Shown: positions 41,063 through 51,168 of the stretch, piece by piece
Layout: every line of letters begins with the position of its first letter
How positions within the stretch are numbered: the stretch's first letter is position 1
Source of the DNA: Novosphingobium kunmingense
GTDB lineage: Bacteria; Pseudomonadota; Alphaproteobacteria; Sphingomonadales; Sphingomonadaceae
Direction: 5' to 3'
Assembly (NCBI RefSeq): GCF_002813245.1
Contig: NZ_PHUF01000007.1
Location: forward strand, 123,031-187,030
DNA length: 64,000 nucleotides
Program-made: the position numbers and the translations under genes
The notes under the pieces: generated by a model
What the model was told of the DNA's origin: nothing
Database searches by the model: none
Seen by the model: the letters and a program-made list of their open reading frames with translations, nothing else

Positions 41063-41073
41063 CTTGGCTGCCA

Positions 41074-41574
41074 TTAACTGGCGTTGATCGGGATCGTCTT
41101 GCGGCCTTTTGCCGCTTCTGAGGTACGCGGAATTCTAACGGTCAGAACGCCGTTGCGGAAAGCGGCCTCGACCTTGTCTTCGTCAATCTGCGAGGGAAGA
41201 CCGATGCGGCGCTCGAAGCGGCCGTAGCTGCGTTCGGAATAGCCGCGTTCCTCGTCGCTGGTCTCGGACTTCTTCTCACCCCGGATCACCAGTTGATGAT
41301 CGTCTAGGCTGATTTCGATGTCTTTTTCCTCCATGCCCGGCAGTTCGGCCATGACACGGATTTCCTTGTCGTTCTCCGACAACTCCACACGCGGCCAGCC
41401 AATGCTGCGTCCGATGGACGGCAGCGAGGGCATGGAAAACCCGCGAAACATATCGTCGAACAAGCGATTGATATCCCGGTGAAGCGACATCACCGGATGA
41501 TCGACCCGCTCCTCCTGCCGGGGAACGATGTCCTGGCCCTGGATCTTCCAGGGAATGAGATCGCGAATAGCCAT
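41074..41574 (-). CDS. Small heat-shock protein Hsp20 (class A-like)
   Basis: 166 residues from ATG 41574 with an AAGGAA ribosome site. A 60-residue N-terminal arm is followed by an alpha-crystallin domain (about 60-150): P-R-V-E-L-S-E-N-D-K-E-I-R-V, A-E-L-P-G-M, G-Y-S-E-R-S-Y-G-R-F-E-R-R-I-G-L-P and A-x-x-x-N-G-V-L-T-V-R-I-P. The C-terminal I-P-I anchor follows. It is an ATP-independent holdase. Second gene of a two-gene hsp20 operon, 91 bp after the first, and most similar to Hsp20s encoded on stress-tolerance islands rather than IbpA (by motif appearance). Confidence 0.9.
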   Translation of the reverse strand: MAIRDLIPWKIQGQDIVPRQEERVDHPVMSLHRDINRLFDDMFRGFSMPSLPSIGRSIGWPRVELSENDKEIRVMAELPGMEEKDIEISLDDHQLVIRGEKKSETSDEERGYSERSYGRFERRIGLPSQIDEDKVEAAFRNGVLTVRIPRTSEAAKGRKTIPINAS

Positions 41575-41665
41575 CTCGACATTCCTTCTTTCATCCGACT
41601 GGTTGGGGCACAGCCCATCAAGCGAGGCAGGTGCGCACACTCACCCCGCCGAGCATTATTGCGGC

Positions 41666-42142
41666 TTAGGCCGCCTTGTCTTCGGTCAGCTGCGGCGTGT
41701 CGTCGTTGACATGCTCGCGGCTTCCGATGGAGATCTTGCGCGGCTTGAGCGATTCCGGGACGATCCGCTGGAGCGAGATCGTCAACATGCCGTGTTCATA
41801 GCTGGCCTCGCGCACCTCGACATAATCGGCTAGCTGGAACCGGCGCTCGAACGCGCGGGCCGCGATACCGCGATGCACGAACTCGACACCTTCCTCGTCC
41901 TTTTCGGTCTTCTGACCAGTGATAACGAGCTGGTTTTGCTGTGCGGTGATGTCGATCTCGTCCGGACGGAATCCGGCCACCGCAAGGGTGATCCGGTAGC
42001 TGTCTTCGCCGGTGCGAACGATGTCGAACGGCGGATAGCTGTCCTGCGTCTCGGCGCGGAAGCTGTTTTCGAGCGCATCGAACAGGCGATCAAAGCCGAC
42101 GGTCGAGCGGCGATAGGGGGTCAAATCAAATGCAGTTCTCAT
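41666..42142 (-). CDS. Small heat-shock protein Hsp20 (IbpA-like)
   Basis: 158 residues from ATG 42142 with a near-perfect AGGAGGA ribosome site. It has the IbpA-type N-terminus (M-R-T-A-F-D-L-T-P-Y-R-R-S-T-V-G-F-D-R-L-F), the alpha-crystallin core (P-P-F-D-I-V-R, Y-R-I-T-L-A-V-A-G-F, R-G-I-A-A-R-A-F-E-R-R-F-Q-L-A-D-Y-V) and C-terminal P-R-K-I-S-I. It is preceded by a strong heat-shock promoter candidate. The two Hsp20 types probably form mixed or sequential holdase assemblies that hand clients to the GroESL encoded next door. Confidence 0.92.
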   Translation of the reverse strand: MRTAFDLTPYRRSTVGFDRLFDALENSFRAETQDSYPPFDIVRTGEDSYRITLAVAGFRPDEIDITAQQNQLVITGQKTEKDEEGVEFVHRGIAARAFERRFQLADYVEVREASYEHGMLTISLQRIVPESLKPRKISIGSREHVNDDTPQLTEDKAA

Positions 42143-42246
42143 TTCCAAATCCTCCTTGTTGAGCAATCTGGGCATGAGAGACGCCGGGAACCAAGAGCCG
42201 ACGCCCTCTGTCCAGCCGGACCCATTATGGCATCCGGCACTGATAG

Positions 42247-42274
42247 AATTAGAAGCCGCTCAATCGGTTTCAAG
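42247..42274 (-). promoter_or_regulatory. Candidate RpoH promoter of hsp20 operon
   Basis: CTTGAA (42269-42274), 16 bp, CTAATT (42247-42252) on the minus strand, about 105 bp upstream of the first hsp20 start. Identical spacing to the promoters of groES and degP. The remaining 42143-42395 gap holds only this and a terminator hairpin. Confidence 0.6.
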
Positions 42275-42324
42275 ATTTCCCGAAAAAAGGTTTTTCAATC
42301 GTTCTTTCAGTATCTTGCAAACAA

Positions 42325-42358
42325 GGACCAGGCGCACCGACACAGGCACGCCTGGTCC
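42325..42358 (-). terminator. Terminator after DUF465 gene
   Basis: 10-bp perfect stem (GGACCAGGCG / CGCCTGGTCC, 14-nt loop), followed on the minus strand by TTGTTTG. It isolates the DUF465 transcript from the hsp20 operon. Confidence 0.6.
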
Positions 42359-42395
42359 TCTTCCAGGAGAAAAAATGAGTAAGCCCAGCCCCTTT

Positions 42396-42587
42396 TTACG
42401 CGGTCTGCCGATCGGGACTCGGGCGAGTGCCAGCCCAGGATTGCATCTGGTCCTTGAGCGCCAGTTTCAACTTCTTAAGGCGGGCAATCAAAACTTCGTC
42501 AGGCCGGGGTCGTTTGCTTTCCTGCCGGATTTTATCCTCCAGCCGTGCATGTTCGCGTGAAAGATACTCCAGATACCTGTCGGCCAT
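42396..42587 (-). CDS. YdcH-type DUF465 small coiled-coil protein
   Basis: 63 residues from ATG 42587, preceded by AGAGGAGGAG. It is a short amphipathic helical hairpin: Y-L-E-Y-L-S-R-E-H-A-R-L-E-D-K-I-R-Q-E and L-I-A-R-L-K-K-L-K-L-A-L-K-D-Q-M, the DUF465 signature pattern of E-H-x-x-L-x-x-x-I and K-K-x-K-L-x-L-K-D. Molecular function is unknown; members often sit near stress genes. It lies between groEL and hsp20 on the same strand and ends at a strong hairpin. Confidence 0.8.
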   Translation of the reverse strand: MADRYLEYLSREHARLEDKIRQESKRPRPDEVLIARLKKLKLALKDQMQSWAGTRPSPDRQTA

Positions 42588-42707
42588 AGACTCCTCCTCT
42601 CTCATTCGACCGATTGATCCGTTAAGCCCCGTTCAGAACCTGCCCGGTGTCAGGCCGCGTGAGCAGGTGCCGAACTGGCATTGCTAACTGCCTGGTGTTC
42701 GCGGATT

Positions 42708-42736
42708 GGAGAGCGCGGTACGATACCGCGCTCTCC
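42708..42736 (-). terminator. Hairpin after groEL
   Basis: 13-bp perfect stem (GGAGAGCGCGGTA / TACCGCGCTCTCC, 3-nt loop) 9 bp after the groEL stop on the minus strand. GC-rich, no T-tract. Confidence 0.65.
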
Positions 42737-42744
42737 TCTCGCGA

Positions 42745-44732
<1,988 letters not shown>

Positions 44733-44803
44733 GCATAACCTCCATTACAAAGCGAAATGAGTTACAGCGCCTCCCCCGGATGATCGGCAGGAGGCAGTGC
44801 GCG

Positions 44804-44831
44804 ATCTAGTTTTGCTGAAAACGGCTTCAAG
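44804..44831 (-). promoter_or_regulatory. Candidate RpoH promoter of groESL
   Basis: CTTGAA (44826-44831), 16 bp, CTAGAT (44804-44809) on the minus strand, 72 bp upstream of groES. Same -35 and spacing as the hsp20 promoter. Confidence 0.6.
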
Positions 44832-44849
44832 AGGTCCAAACCAAATTTT

Positions 44850-44876
44850 TTGGCACTCGCCGATTGCGACTGCCAA
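44850..44876. promoter_or_regulatory. CIRCE element (HrcA operator) upstream of groES
   Basis: TTGGCACTC-N9-GACTGCCAA against the CIRCE consensus TTAGCACTC-N9-GAGTGCTAA. The arms are inverted repeats at 8 of 9 positions. It lies just upstream of the RpoH-type -35, so it may cover a separate vegetative promoter. hrcA itself is not in the window. Confidence 0.75.
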
Positions 44877-44995
44877 TGGGCACTTTCCGTACGCCTTATC
44901 AGGGTCTTGACGGTCTGAAATGGACTCACAAAATATGGTGAGCGGAGCAATCCGCAGTGAGTGATCAGCGGCAAGGCAGAAAGGAGGATGTTCCT

Positions 44996-45229
44996 ATGTC
45001 GCAACCATTCGCGCGCTACCTGCATCCGTTCGATGTAGCGCATCATCCCTCGCTTGAGCCCGAAGTGAAGCGAGCCATCCTGGCTTCCTGGGCGTCCGAT
45101 CGGCATGCCGTCGAAAATCATCCTGCAATGCGCCAGCCTCCCGAACTCAAAGCTCCGGTTTCCGTTGACGATGTATTCGCGGCACTGCGCTCGCTCGACG
45201 GCCCAGACAGCCAGCCCACACTGCAATGA
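44996..45229 (+). CDS. Small hypothetical protein upstream of usg
   Basis: 77 residues from ATG 44996 with an AAGGAGGA ribosome site; an upstream in-frame ATG has no such site. Soluble and helix-forming, with a recognisable block H-P-F-D-V-A-H-H-P-S-L-E-P-E-V-K-R-A-I-L-A-S-W-A-S-D resembling short proteins that precede Usg in alphaproteobacteria. The stop overlaps the usg start by 4 bp. It is divergent from groES and shares its control region. No function can be stated. Confidence 0.7.
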   Translation: MSQPFARYLHPFDVAHHPSLEPEVKRAILASWASDRHAVENHPAMRQPPELKAPVSVDDVFAALRSLDGPDSQPTLQ

Positions 45230-45495
45230 CCGACCGCGCTTTCCTGGTTCAGCTGGAAGGATACGGGCTGACCACGGCAGAAATCTGCTATTTCATGCCG
45301 GATTACCCCTCGCTCCTGCAGATTTATGCCTGGCAGGAATACGATGCAGCACCGGATTTTCCGGTGCTGTTCGATTTCCTCGCGCATTGGCGGCGCGAGA
45401 TCGAGGCGGAGATAAGGTCAGTCCGAATCGCCCATGAGAAAATGATCCGGCCAGCGAGCTGGCGTTCGGCGGACGGCGTGATCTCGTGGGAGTAG
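45226..45495 (+). CDS. usg: Usg-family protein
   Basis: 89 residues. Matches the alphaproteobacterial Usg family: L-E-G-Y-G-L-T-T-A-E-I-C-Y-F-M-P-D-Y-P-S-L-L-Q is its hallmark segment (split here by residues 10-32), followed by W-Q-E-Y-D-A-A-P-D-F-P-V-L and F-W/H-W-R-R-E-I-E. The biochemical role is unknown despite an old link to tryptophan genes. It is translationally coupled (4-bp overlap) to the preceding small gene. The last gene of the stress block before the IS right-end remnant. Confidence 0.85.
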   Translation: MTDRAFLVQLEGYGLTTAEICYFMPDYPSLLQIYAWQEYDAAPDFPVLFDFLAHWRREIEAEIRSVRIAHEKMIRPASWRSADGVISWE

Positions 45496-45843
45496 CAGAG
45501 CCGGGTGATGGAGCTTGCAGGCCCGTATTCATGCTAATGGAAACGAACTGCTGACTAGTAAATTCTAGAAACCTTCGCCCACTTGAGAGGCTGCTTTCCC
45601 ATTTTCTCGCACTGAAAGCTGCCAGTCGGTTTCCGGCCCAGGAGCCGTCAAATCGTGCCGCTCGGAATGATGTCCGGTTTCGAGCTCGGACTGAAGCGAC
45701 ATGAACGTCGGCTATGTCAGCGACTGCCGACATACCCAACTGCCGTCACGACGGTTTGACGACTAACGTCTCCGTTCCGAACGATGGCAACTTCGAAATT
45801 ACAGACCTTTTCCTTAGCTGCGCCACCGGCACGGTGGCTGCAG
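45496..45843. other. Non-coding gap, nothing recognised
   Basis: About 350 bp after usg with only short, unconvincing open frames on both strands and no clear hairpin, promoter or RNA gene. Probably decayed mobile-element DNA, given the IS remnant that follows. Confidence 0.5.
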
Positions 45844-45844
45844 C

Positions 45845-45904
45845 TATCGGGATTCGCGGGTATCAGTCGCCGCCTGCAAGTGCCCGGTTAGTTTCGCAGA
45901 GCCC
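45845..45904. mobile_element. Decayed right-end remnant of the IS6-type element
   Basis: About 57 bp (TCAGTCGCCGCCTGCAAG and on, ending CGCAGAGCCC) aligns at roughly 73% with the transposase start and right terminus of the copy at 60.6 kb (TCAGCCGCCGCTAGCAGG and on, ending GACAGAGCCC). The transposase ATG is degraded. It lies 9 bp from the GH3 gene stop and marks the right edge of the stress block, in the same orientation as the left-end remnant at 25.1 kb. Confidence 0.55.
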
Positions 45905-45912
45905 GAAGTATC

Positions 45913-48126
45913 CTATCTCCAAACTTTGCGGTTCAGTCTTAGTGTGACCGGTTTTCCAAGATCCTCCGCATTCGCACCCAGAGCAAAGCTGTATTTGCCC
46001 TTACTGATCACCCAGTTACCAGATTCAAACTCGCCGACTGTCCTGGGTTCAATCATCATCGAGATCCTGCGTGTTTCGCCCGCTGACAATCCGACCCGCT
46101 CAAACGCAACCAGCCTCTGCCTCTGTCCGACTGGCGTGTCTGTGAGGTAAAGTTGAGCCACAGATGTCCCATCGCGATTTCCGGTGTTCCGCAACGTGAA
46201 CGAAGCGGTCATGCCATCCATCTTGAGGTCGCTGGTTTCAAAGGTCGTGTAGCTCAAGCCAAAACCGAACGGGAAAAGGGCCTTATGTCCCTGCCGTGCG
46301 TTCCACCTGTAACCCAGGTCCGATCCCTCTATGTCGTAATCCACTGGCAACGGACCTGCGCCGACAGGCTTGCGCCCGATAAAGTCGGGCTCAAGCCAAG
46401 CGAAGCCGTCAAGCTTCGGACGGGGCAAATGCGCTTCACTGCTGGGAAAGGTTATCGGCAAACGCCCGGAAGGATTTGTTTCTCCGAACAAGACTGAGGC
46501 GATCGCCTCTCCGCCACGAATACCCGGAAACCAAGCTTCGACCACCGCTGCCGTCTTTTCGAGCCAGGGCATAAGTACAGGGCCACCAGTCTGCAGAACG
46601 ACGATCGTGTTTCGGTTGGCGTCAGCAACTGCGGAGATCAGGCTATCCTGCCCGTCAGGCAGCGACAGGTCCGCCTGGTCAAATCCTTCCCCCGACCACT
46701 GGTTGGCAAAAACGATTACGACGTCCGCCGCCTTCGCGGCCGCGGCGGCTTCGGAGAGGGACCGCCCGTTGCGGAAACGGACGGTTGCATCCGGGGCCTT
46801 CGCTTGGATCGCCGCGAAAGGTGATGAACGATGATAGACAATGTTCATGAAGCCGGCGAACGGACCCGTACCGCCTACCGGGATCGATGCGGCGGGGCCG
46901 CCGTCACCGATGACCTGGCTTGAGCCGGCACCCGAAAGCACACCGGTGGTGGCAAGGCCGCCGATGACCAGAATGTTTCGGGCAGTCTTCCCCAAAGGGA
47001 GCGCGTTGCCACGGTTTTGCAGCAGGACGATCCCTTGCCGCGCAACCTCTTCGGCAATCTTGGCGTTGGCGGCATAGTCGATCACCCCGCCCGGCATGGC
47101 CGGATTGCTGTCGAGTTCGCTGGCGTAGATCGAGGTCAGGATCCGCTTGTTCATATCATCTAGGCGGCGTGACCACGTGGCACTCCCACTGGCAGCTTGA
47201 GCGAGCTTGTCACCGAAGAAAACCGCAGTATCCAGTTGCTCTCCCGATTGCTGATCGAGACCCTTGAGTGCTGCCTCGATGTTTGGGACGGCACCCCAAT
47301 CCGACATCACGAAGCCCTTGAAGCCCCAATCCTGCTTGAGAACACGGTTCAGAAGCCAATCGCTCGAACAGGCCTGTTCACCGTTTACGCGGTTATAGGC
47401 GCACATAACCGAACCGGGCGCGCCGATCTCCAACCCAAGCTCGAAGGCCAACAGATCGCTTTCGCGGGCGTTATCCTCGCTGATCCTGACGTCAGCGAAG
47501 TGTCGACCGGTTTCCTGGCCGTTGAGAGCCAAGTGTTTGATGGTCGCTATTATCTTGTTGGATTGGATCCCACGAATGGCATGGCCGACCAACGTGCCGG
47601 CAAGCAATGGATCCTCACCGAGATATTCGAAATTGCGGCCGTTTCGGGGGTCGCGCATCAGGTTGACGCCGCCGGCGAGCATCACGTTATAGCCTTTTGA
47701 GCGGGCTTCAGCCCCGATCATCCGGCCACCTTGTTCGACAAGGGCGGGATTCCAAGATGATGCCATCGCCAGTCCCGACGGTAGCGCCGTCGCGTTATCC
47801 TTGCGCAGGCCGCCAGCGTAGGCAACGCCCAAGCTGGCGTCGGTTTCTCGCAAAGCCGGCACGCCAAGCCGAGGAATGCCAGGAATGTAACCCGCGCCCG
47901 GAACGGCGTCGGCGGGGATTGGCGGCGAATTGGCGGTCAACGGCAGGGCCATGATTCCGTGGGTCATCACCGTCTTTTCGGCTGCCGTCATCGCGCGCAC
48001 AGTCGCTTCTGCGCGCCTTTCCGCTGCGGCCACATCCGCCTGTGTCTGTGCCGCGACTGGAGCGGCAAAAAAAAGGATTAGGGCGGATGCTGCCGTGCCG
48101 CCGGCCCATCGGTCTGTAATTATCAT
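45913..48126 (-). CDS. GH3 family beta-glucosidase, secreted
   Basis: 737 residues with a signal peptide ending A-A-P-V-A-A-Q. Domain order is that of GH3: N-terminal barrel with K-H-L-A-L-N-G-Q-E-T-G-R and nucleophile Asp276 in G-F-V-M-S-D-W-G-A, an alpha/beta sandwich from about 370 (G-I-V-L-L-Q-N-R-G-N-A-L-P-L) and a fibronectin-III-like C-terminus (F-P-F-G-F-G-L-S-Y-T-T-F; N-T-G-N-R-D-G). It releases terminal beta-linked glucose (or xylose) from oligosaccharides or plant glucosides in the periplasm. It follows a TonB receptor gene by 65 bp on the same strand, consistent with uptake of the glycoside followed by deglycosylation. Confidence 0.92.
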   Translation of the reverse strand: MIITDRWAGGTAASALILFFAAPVAAQTQADVAAAERRAEATVRAMTAAEKTVMTHGIMALPLTANSPPIPADAVPGAGYIPGIPRLGVPALRETDASLGVAYAGGLRKDNATALPSGLAMASSWNPALVEQGGRMIGAEARSKGYNVMLAGGVNLMRDPRNGRNFEYLGEDPLLAGTLVGHAIRGIQSNKIIATIKHLALNGQETGRHFADVRISEDNARESDLLAFELGLEIGAPGSVMCAYNRVNGEQACSSDWLLNRVLKQDWGFKGFVMSDWGAVPNIEAALKGLDQQSGEQLDTAVFFGDKLAQAASGSATWSRRLDDMNKRILTSIYASELDSNPAMPGGVIDYAANAKIAEEVARQGIVLLQNRGNALPLGKTARNILVIGGLATTGVLSGAGSSQVIGDGGPAASIPVGGTGPFAGFMNIVYHRSSPFAAIQAKAPDATVRFRNGRSLSEAAAAAKAADVVIVFANQWSGEGFDQADLSLPDGQDSLISAVADANRNTIVVLQTGGPVLMPWLEKTAAVVEAWFPGIRGGEAIASVLFGETNPSGRLPITFPSSEAHLPRPKLDGFAWLEPDFIGRKPVGAGPLPVDYDIEGSDLGYRWNARQGHKALFPFGFGLSYTTFETSDLKMDGMTASFTLRNTGNRDGTSVAQLYLTDTPVGQRQRLVAFERVGLSAGETRRISMMIEPRTVGEFESGNWVISKGKYSFALGANAEDLGKPVTLRLNRKVWR

Positions 48127-48191
48127 GACCCGTCCGATCTTGTTTGCGCGGCCGTCAACACAGAATTGACGGCCTGCAGATACGCTGTCGA

Positions 48192-50999
48192 TTAGAACTT
48201 CGCTTGGATCCGCGCATAAATCTGGCGGCCAAAAGGATCGGCTATGCTGGGCAGGTAGCCATTGAAACGGGCGAACCCGGGAGCCGTATCGAAGGCGTTG
48301 ATCATGCCCACAGCCAGTTCGTACTTGTCGTCCTGACCAAGCTTGACCGAATATTGGACGTCGAACACTGAAAACGCTTTGATCTTGCTGGTAGCGGTGG
48401 CGGGGATGATCGATCCGGTGCCTGAAGTGTTCAGGCTAAGCCCCTGGTCATCGACCACCCCGGACGTGTAGCGCCACGTCGTAGAAAGGCTGTGCCGTCC
48501 GTAGCCAAAATCAATGCCCGACACGGCGCGCCAGCGCGGCGCGGCCGACGAAGACAGGGGAGACTGCACGAACTGGTTACGAAAGCCGACGCCGTTGTAG
48601 ACGATCGACGCTGCCCCCGGCGTGGTCGAACCGATGTCGATGTCGTATTTGAGCAGGTAGGTCAGGTTGCTGCGCAGGCCGATCTCCAGTTCGCCCATAT
48701 CGAACGAATAGGCCGCGGCAAAATCGATGCCCGACGTCTGCGTCCCGCTGGGTGCGTTGAACGACGTCACCTGTACTGCCTGGATGTTGCCGCTGGAATC
48801 GCGGATCACGGCGGGGCCGTTGGGGGAAGCGTTGACGACTGCCTGAGCGCTCTGCAACTGGATCTGGTTCTTGTATTTGTAGCTCCAGTAATCGACCGAC
48901 AGGCGCGCCCGCGGCACCGGCAGCACGGTCGCCCCAATGTTATAGACGTCCGCGGTCTGCGGCTGCAGGCCCGGGTTTCCGAAGGTCTGAATTGTCCGGA
49001 AGGTCGTGTCAGGCGGTGACTTGGTCGGATCGGTAACGTTGCCGACTCCGGTTGATATCAGGCTGTTGCTACCATTGGAAATAGTCGGCGCCTGGAACGC
49101 CCGGCTAGCTGATCCGCGAACGCTGATTTCGGGAATGATCCGCCAGTTGATGGCAAGCTTGGGCGCGGTCGTGTTGAAGCCGCCGTAATCTTCGTACCGC
49201 GCGGCGGCATTTACGTTGAGCCCATCGATGACTTCGTAGTTCGCTTCGATGAAGCCGCTTTTTACGTTGCGCCGGAAACTCGTGTTAAGCCGCTTGCCAA
49301 GGAACCCGCCGAAGCCGCTTAACAGCAGATCGGAATACTGCGCTGTCGAGTTTTCGCGGCGGTATTGTCCGCCAATGGCGACGTCCAGATTATGGCCGCC
49401 TATCGTCGCCAGCGTTCCGTTCACGACCGCTTCGGCCAGATAATATTCGCGCTTGAAATCGAAATAGACGTCGGTCTGAAGATTGTGGATCAGCGTCGGA
49501 TCCATTTGTTGGAGGTTGCCCTGCAAAGGGCTGTAATAAAGGCAGTTGCCCGCGCCCGCAACGGCTCCGCCGCCTGCTCCGTTGAACAGGTAATTGCAGT
49601 TTGGCCCACCAAATCCGTTCAGCGCGGCTTGAAACAGATTCATGTCGGTATCTTTGTCGCGCGCGATCGTGTGCGAACCGGAGTAAGACACGTTGGCCGT
49701 GTATTTCCATCCCGCGAACAGGTCGCCGCGCGCGCCAAGCACGTAATGCTGATTGTCCACCGTGTCGCGCATGACGCGGTAATCGTACCCGCCCGGGAAG
49801 CCCTGCGCTCCGATGGCGCGGCCCAGGAAAATGACCGGAACCCGGAAAACGTTGTAAGGGTTGGCCGCCGGCATCGTCGCATTTCCGGCGTTCTGCGCGT
49901 AGGAAGGCACGCCGAAACGCTTCGATTCCTGGTGATAATACGCCAGTTCAACGAAGACTTCCTGGTTGTCGGCCACTTCGATCGTCGTGTCGTTGTGGAT
50001 GTTGATGCTTTGTGAGCGCGGCCGGATCGGGTTCTTGGGCTGGAAATTGTAAGCACAGTTTCCAAGGCCGAACGTCGCGCCGGTAGCGGGAATGTACTGG
50101 CTTTCCGTCCCCGCCGCGCCGCAATTGGGATCGACGACTGTCAAGCGGCCGTTGACGGCTCTGGCATCGTAAAGCGCGGTATAATCGTTTCCGCCAATCA
50201 CCAGGTTCCCGCCCGACGCGTTGGTCGGCCGGGCAAGCAGCGTGTAGCGACCTGGAAAACCCGCGCCCGAAGGATTGAAGAAATTGGTGATCGCCCGGTC
50301 CGAATTCTGCAGGTTATCGACGAAGCGGTAGGACGCGGAGGTTACGGAGCGGATCGTGTCGTTCCCGAGACCGATCATGCCCTGGACGTTCCACGAGCTG
50401 GATTTGTCGATCCCGGTATACTGCGCCGACAGCTTCACGCCTTCGAAGCGCGTGTTGGTGATGACGTTGAACACACCGGCCACCGCATCCGCGCCGTAGG
50501 TCGAGGAGGCCCCATCAAGAACCGTCTCCACCCGGCCGATCGCGATATCCGGAGTGAGGGCATTCAAATTGACGAAATCGTCGCCGCCCTGCGGGGTAAC
50601 CCGGCGCCCGTTGAGGAGCACCAGCGTCGAGCCAGCTCCCAAGCCGCGCAAATTGACCGACCGGGTATCGCGCGTGTCAGCGCCGCCCTTGGCAAGATCC
50701 TGCATCCCTCCGGCGCTGCCGACATTCTGCGGAATAAAGCGGGTAAGGTCACCAAGCGAGCTTACGCCCGTCCGGTCGAGAGCCTCGGCGTCGACAGTCA
50801 GAACGGGAGAAGCTCGGTCTTCCTGACGAACGCCACCAAGATAGGTGCCGGTTACCACGATCTGCTGCGTATCGTCTGCCGGTTCGCTCTCCGTGGTCGT
50901 CTGGCCGAACGCGGTTCCCGCTGTGATGCCAAGCCAAGATACGGCAGCCAAACCTGCCGCGATGCGAGCCGAACGCGGCCGAATTGAACGACGTTCCAT
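48192..50999 (-). CDS. Large TonB-dependent receptor of the GH3/AtuA-like cluster
   Basis: 935 residues with signal peptide (T-A-G-T-A-F-G-Q), TonB-box region Q-Q-I-V-V-T-G-T-Y and a plug of the class with S-V-N-L-R-G-L-G-A-G-S-T-L-V-L-L-N-G-R-R and V-L-D-G-A-S-S-T-Y-G-A-D-A-V-A-G-V-F-N. That is the class seen for carbohydrate and large-organic receptors of Proteobacteria. The barrel ends Y-A-R-I-Q-A-K-F. The ATG has a GGGAGGGG ribosome site. It is followed by the periplasmic beta-glucosidase and preceded by an alpha/beta-hydrolase gene. The upstream 169 bp contain the TGATCAATCAATT motif shared by the cluster. Confidence 0.93.
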   Translation of the reverse strand: MERRSIRPRSARIAAGLAAVSWLGITAGTAFGQTTTESEPADDTQQIVVTGTYLGGVRQEDRASPVLTVDAEALDRTGVSSLGDLTRFIPQNVGSAGGMQDLAKGGADTRDTRSVNLRGLGAGSTLVLLNGRRVTPQGGDDFVNLNALTPDIAIGRVETVLDGASSTYGADAVAGVFNVITNTRFEGVKLSAQYTGIDKSSSWNVQGMIGLGNDTIRSVTSASYRFVDNLQNSDRAITNFFNPSGAGFPGRYTLLARPTNASGGNLVIGGNDYTALYDARAVNGRLTVVDPNCGAAGTESQYIPATGATFGLGNCAYNFQPKNPIRPRSQSINIHNDTTIEVADNQEVFVELAYYHQESKRFGVPSYAQNAGNATMPAANPYNVFRVPVIFLGRAIGAQGFPGGYDYRVMRDTVDNQHYVLGARGDLFAGWKYTANVSYSGSHTIARDKDTDMNLFQAALNGFGGPNCNYLFNGAGGGAVAGAGNCLYYSPLQGNLQQMDPTLIHNLQTDVYFDFKREYYLAEAVVNGTLATIGGHNLDVAIGGQYRRENSTAQYSDLLLSGFGGFLGKRLNTSFRRNVKSGFIEANYEVIDGLNVNAAARYEDYGGFNTTAPKLAINWRIIPEISVRGSASRAFQAPTISNGSNSLISTGVGNVTDPTKSPPDTTFRTIQTFGNPGLQPQTADVYNIGATVLPVPRARLSVDYWSYKYKNQIQLQSAQAVVNASPNGPAVIRDSSGNIQAVQVTSFNAPSGTQTSGIDFAAAYSFDMGELEIGLRSNLTYLLKYDIDIGSTTPGAASIVYNGVGFRNQFVQSPLSSSAAPRWRAVSGIDFGYGRHSLSTTWRYTSGVVDDQGLSLNTSGTGSIIPATATSKIKAFSVFDVQYSVKLGQDDKYELAVGMINAFDTAPGFARFNGYLPSIADPFGRQIYARIQAKF

Positions 51000-51146
51000 T
51001 ATAGTCCCCTCCCGTAGTATTTCGCGATGTCGGTCACCGTGTCTGGACGGAGGCCGCAGTGGCCCGCATCATCGACACGATGACGGCATTCACTAAGTTC
51101 ATTGTCAGAATTGACAGAAACCAGCGATCAGCAGAAATACAAACTT

Positions 51147-51160
51147 CTGATCAATCAATT
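51147..51160. promoter_or_regulatory. Shared motif CTGATCAATCAATT upstream of TonB receptor
   Basis: Found in the 169-bp gap upstream of the receptor gene. Variants of the same A/T-rich motif occur at 55003-55016 and in the LysR/transporter divergent promoter at 55933-55957, so this may be a LysR binding site of the cluster. Confidence 0.4.
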
Positions 51161-51168
51161 CACTTCAG

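Noticed and set aside
42375..42560. Plus-strand small frame starting ATGAGTAAG after a good GGAGA, antisense to DUF465
   Set aside because: Overlaps the DUF465 gene fully, lacks any family pattern and begins right after a terminator hairpin; ribosome site probably fortuitous.
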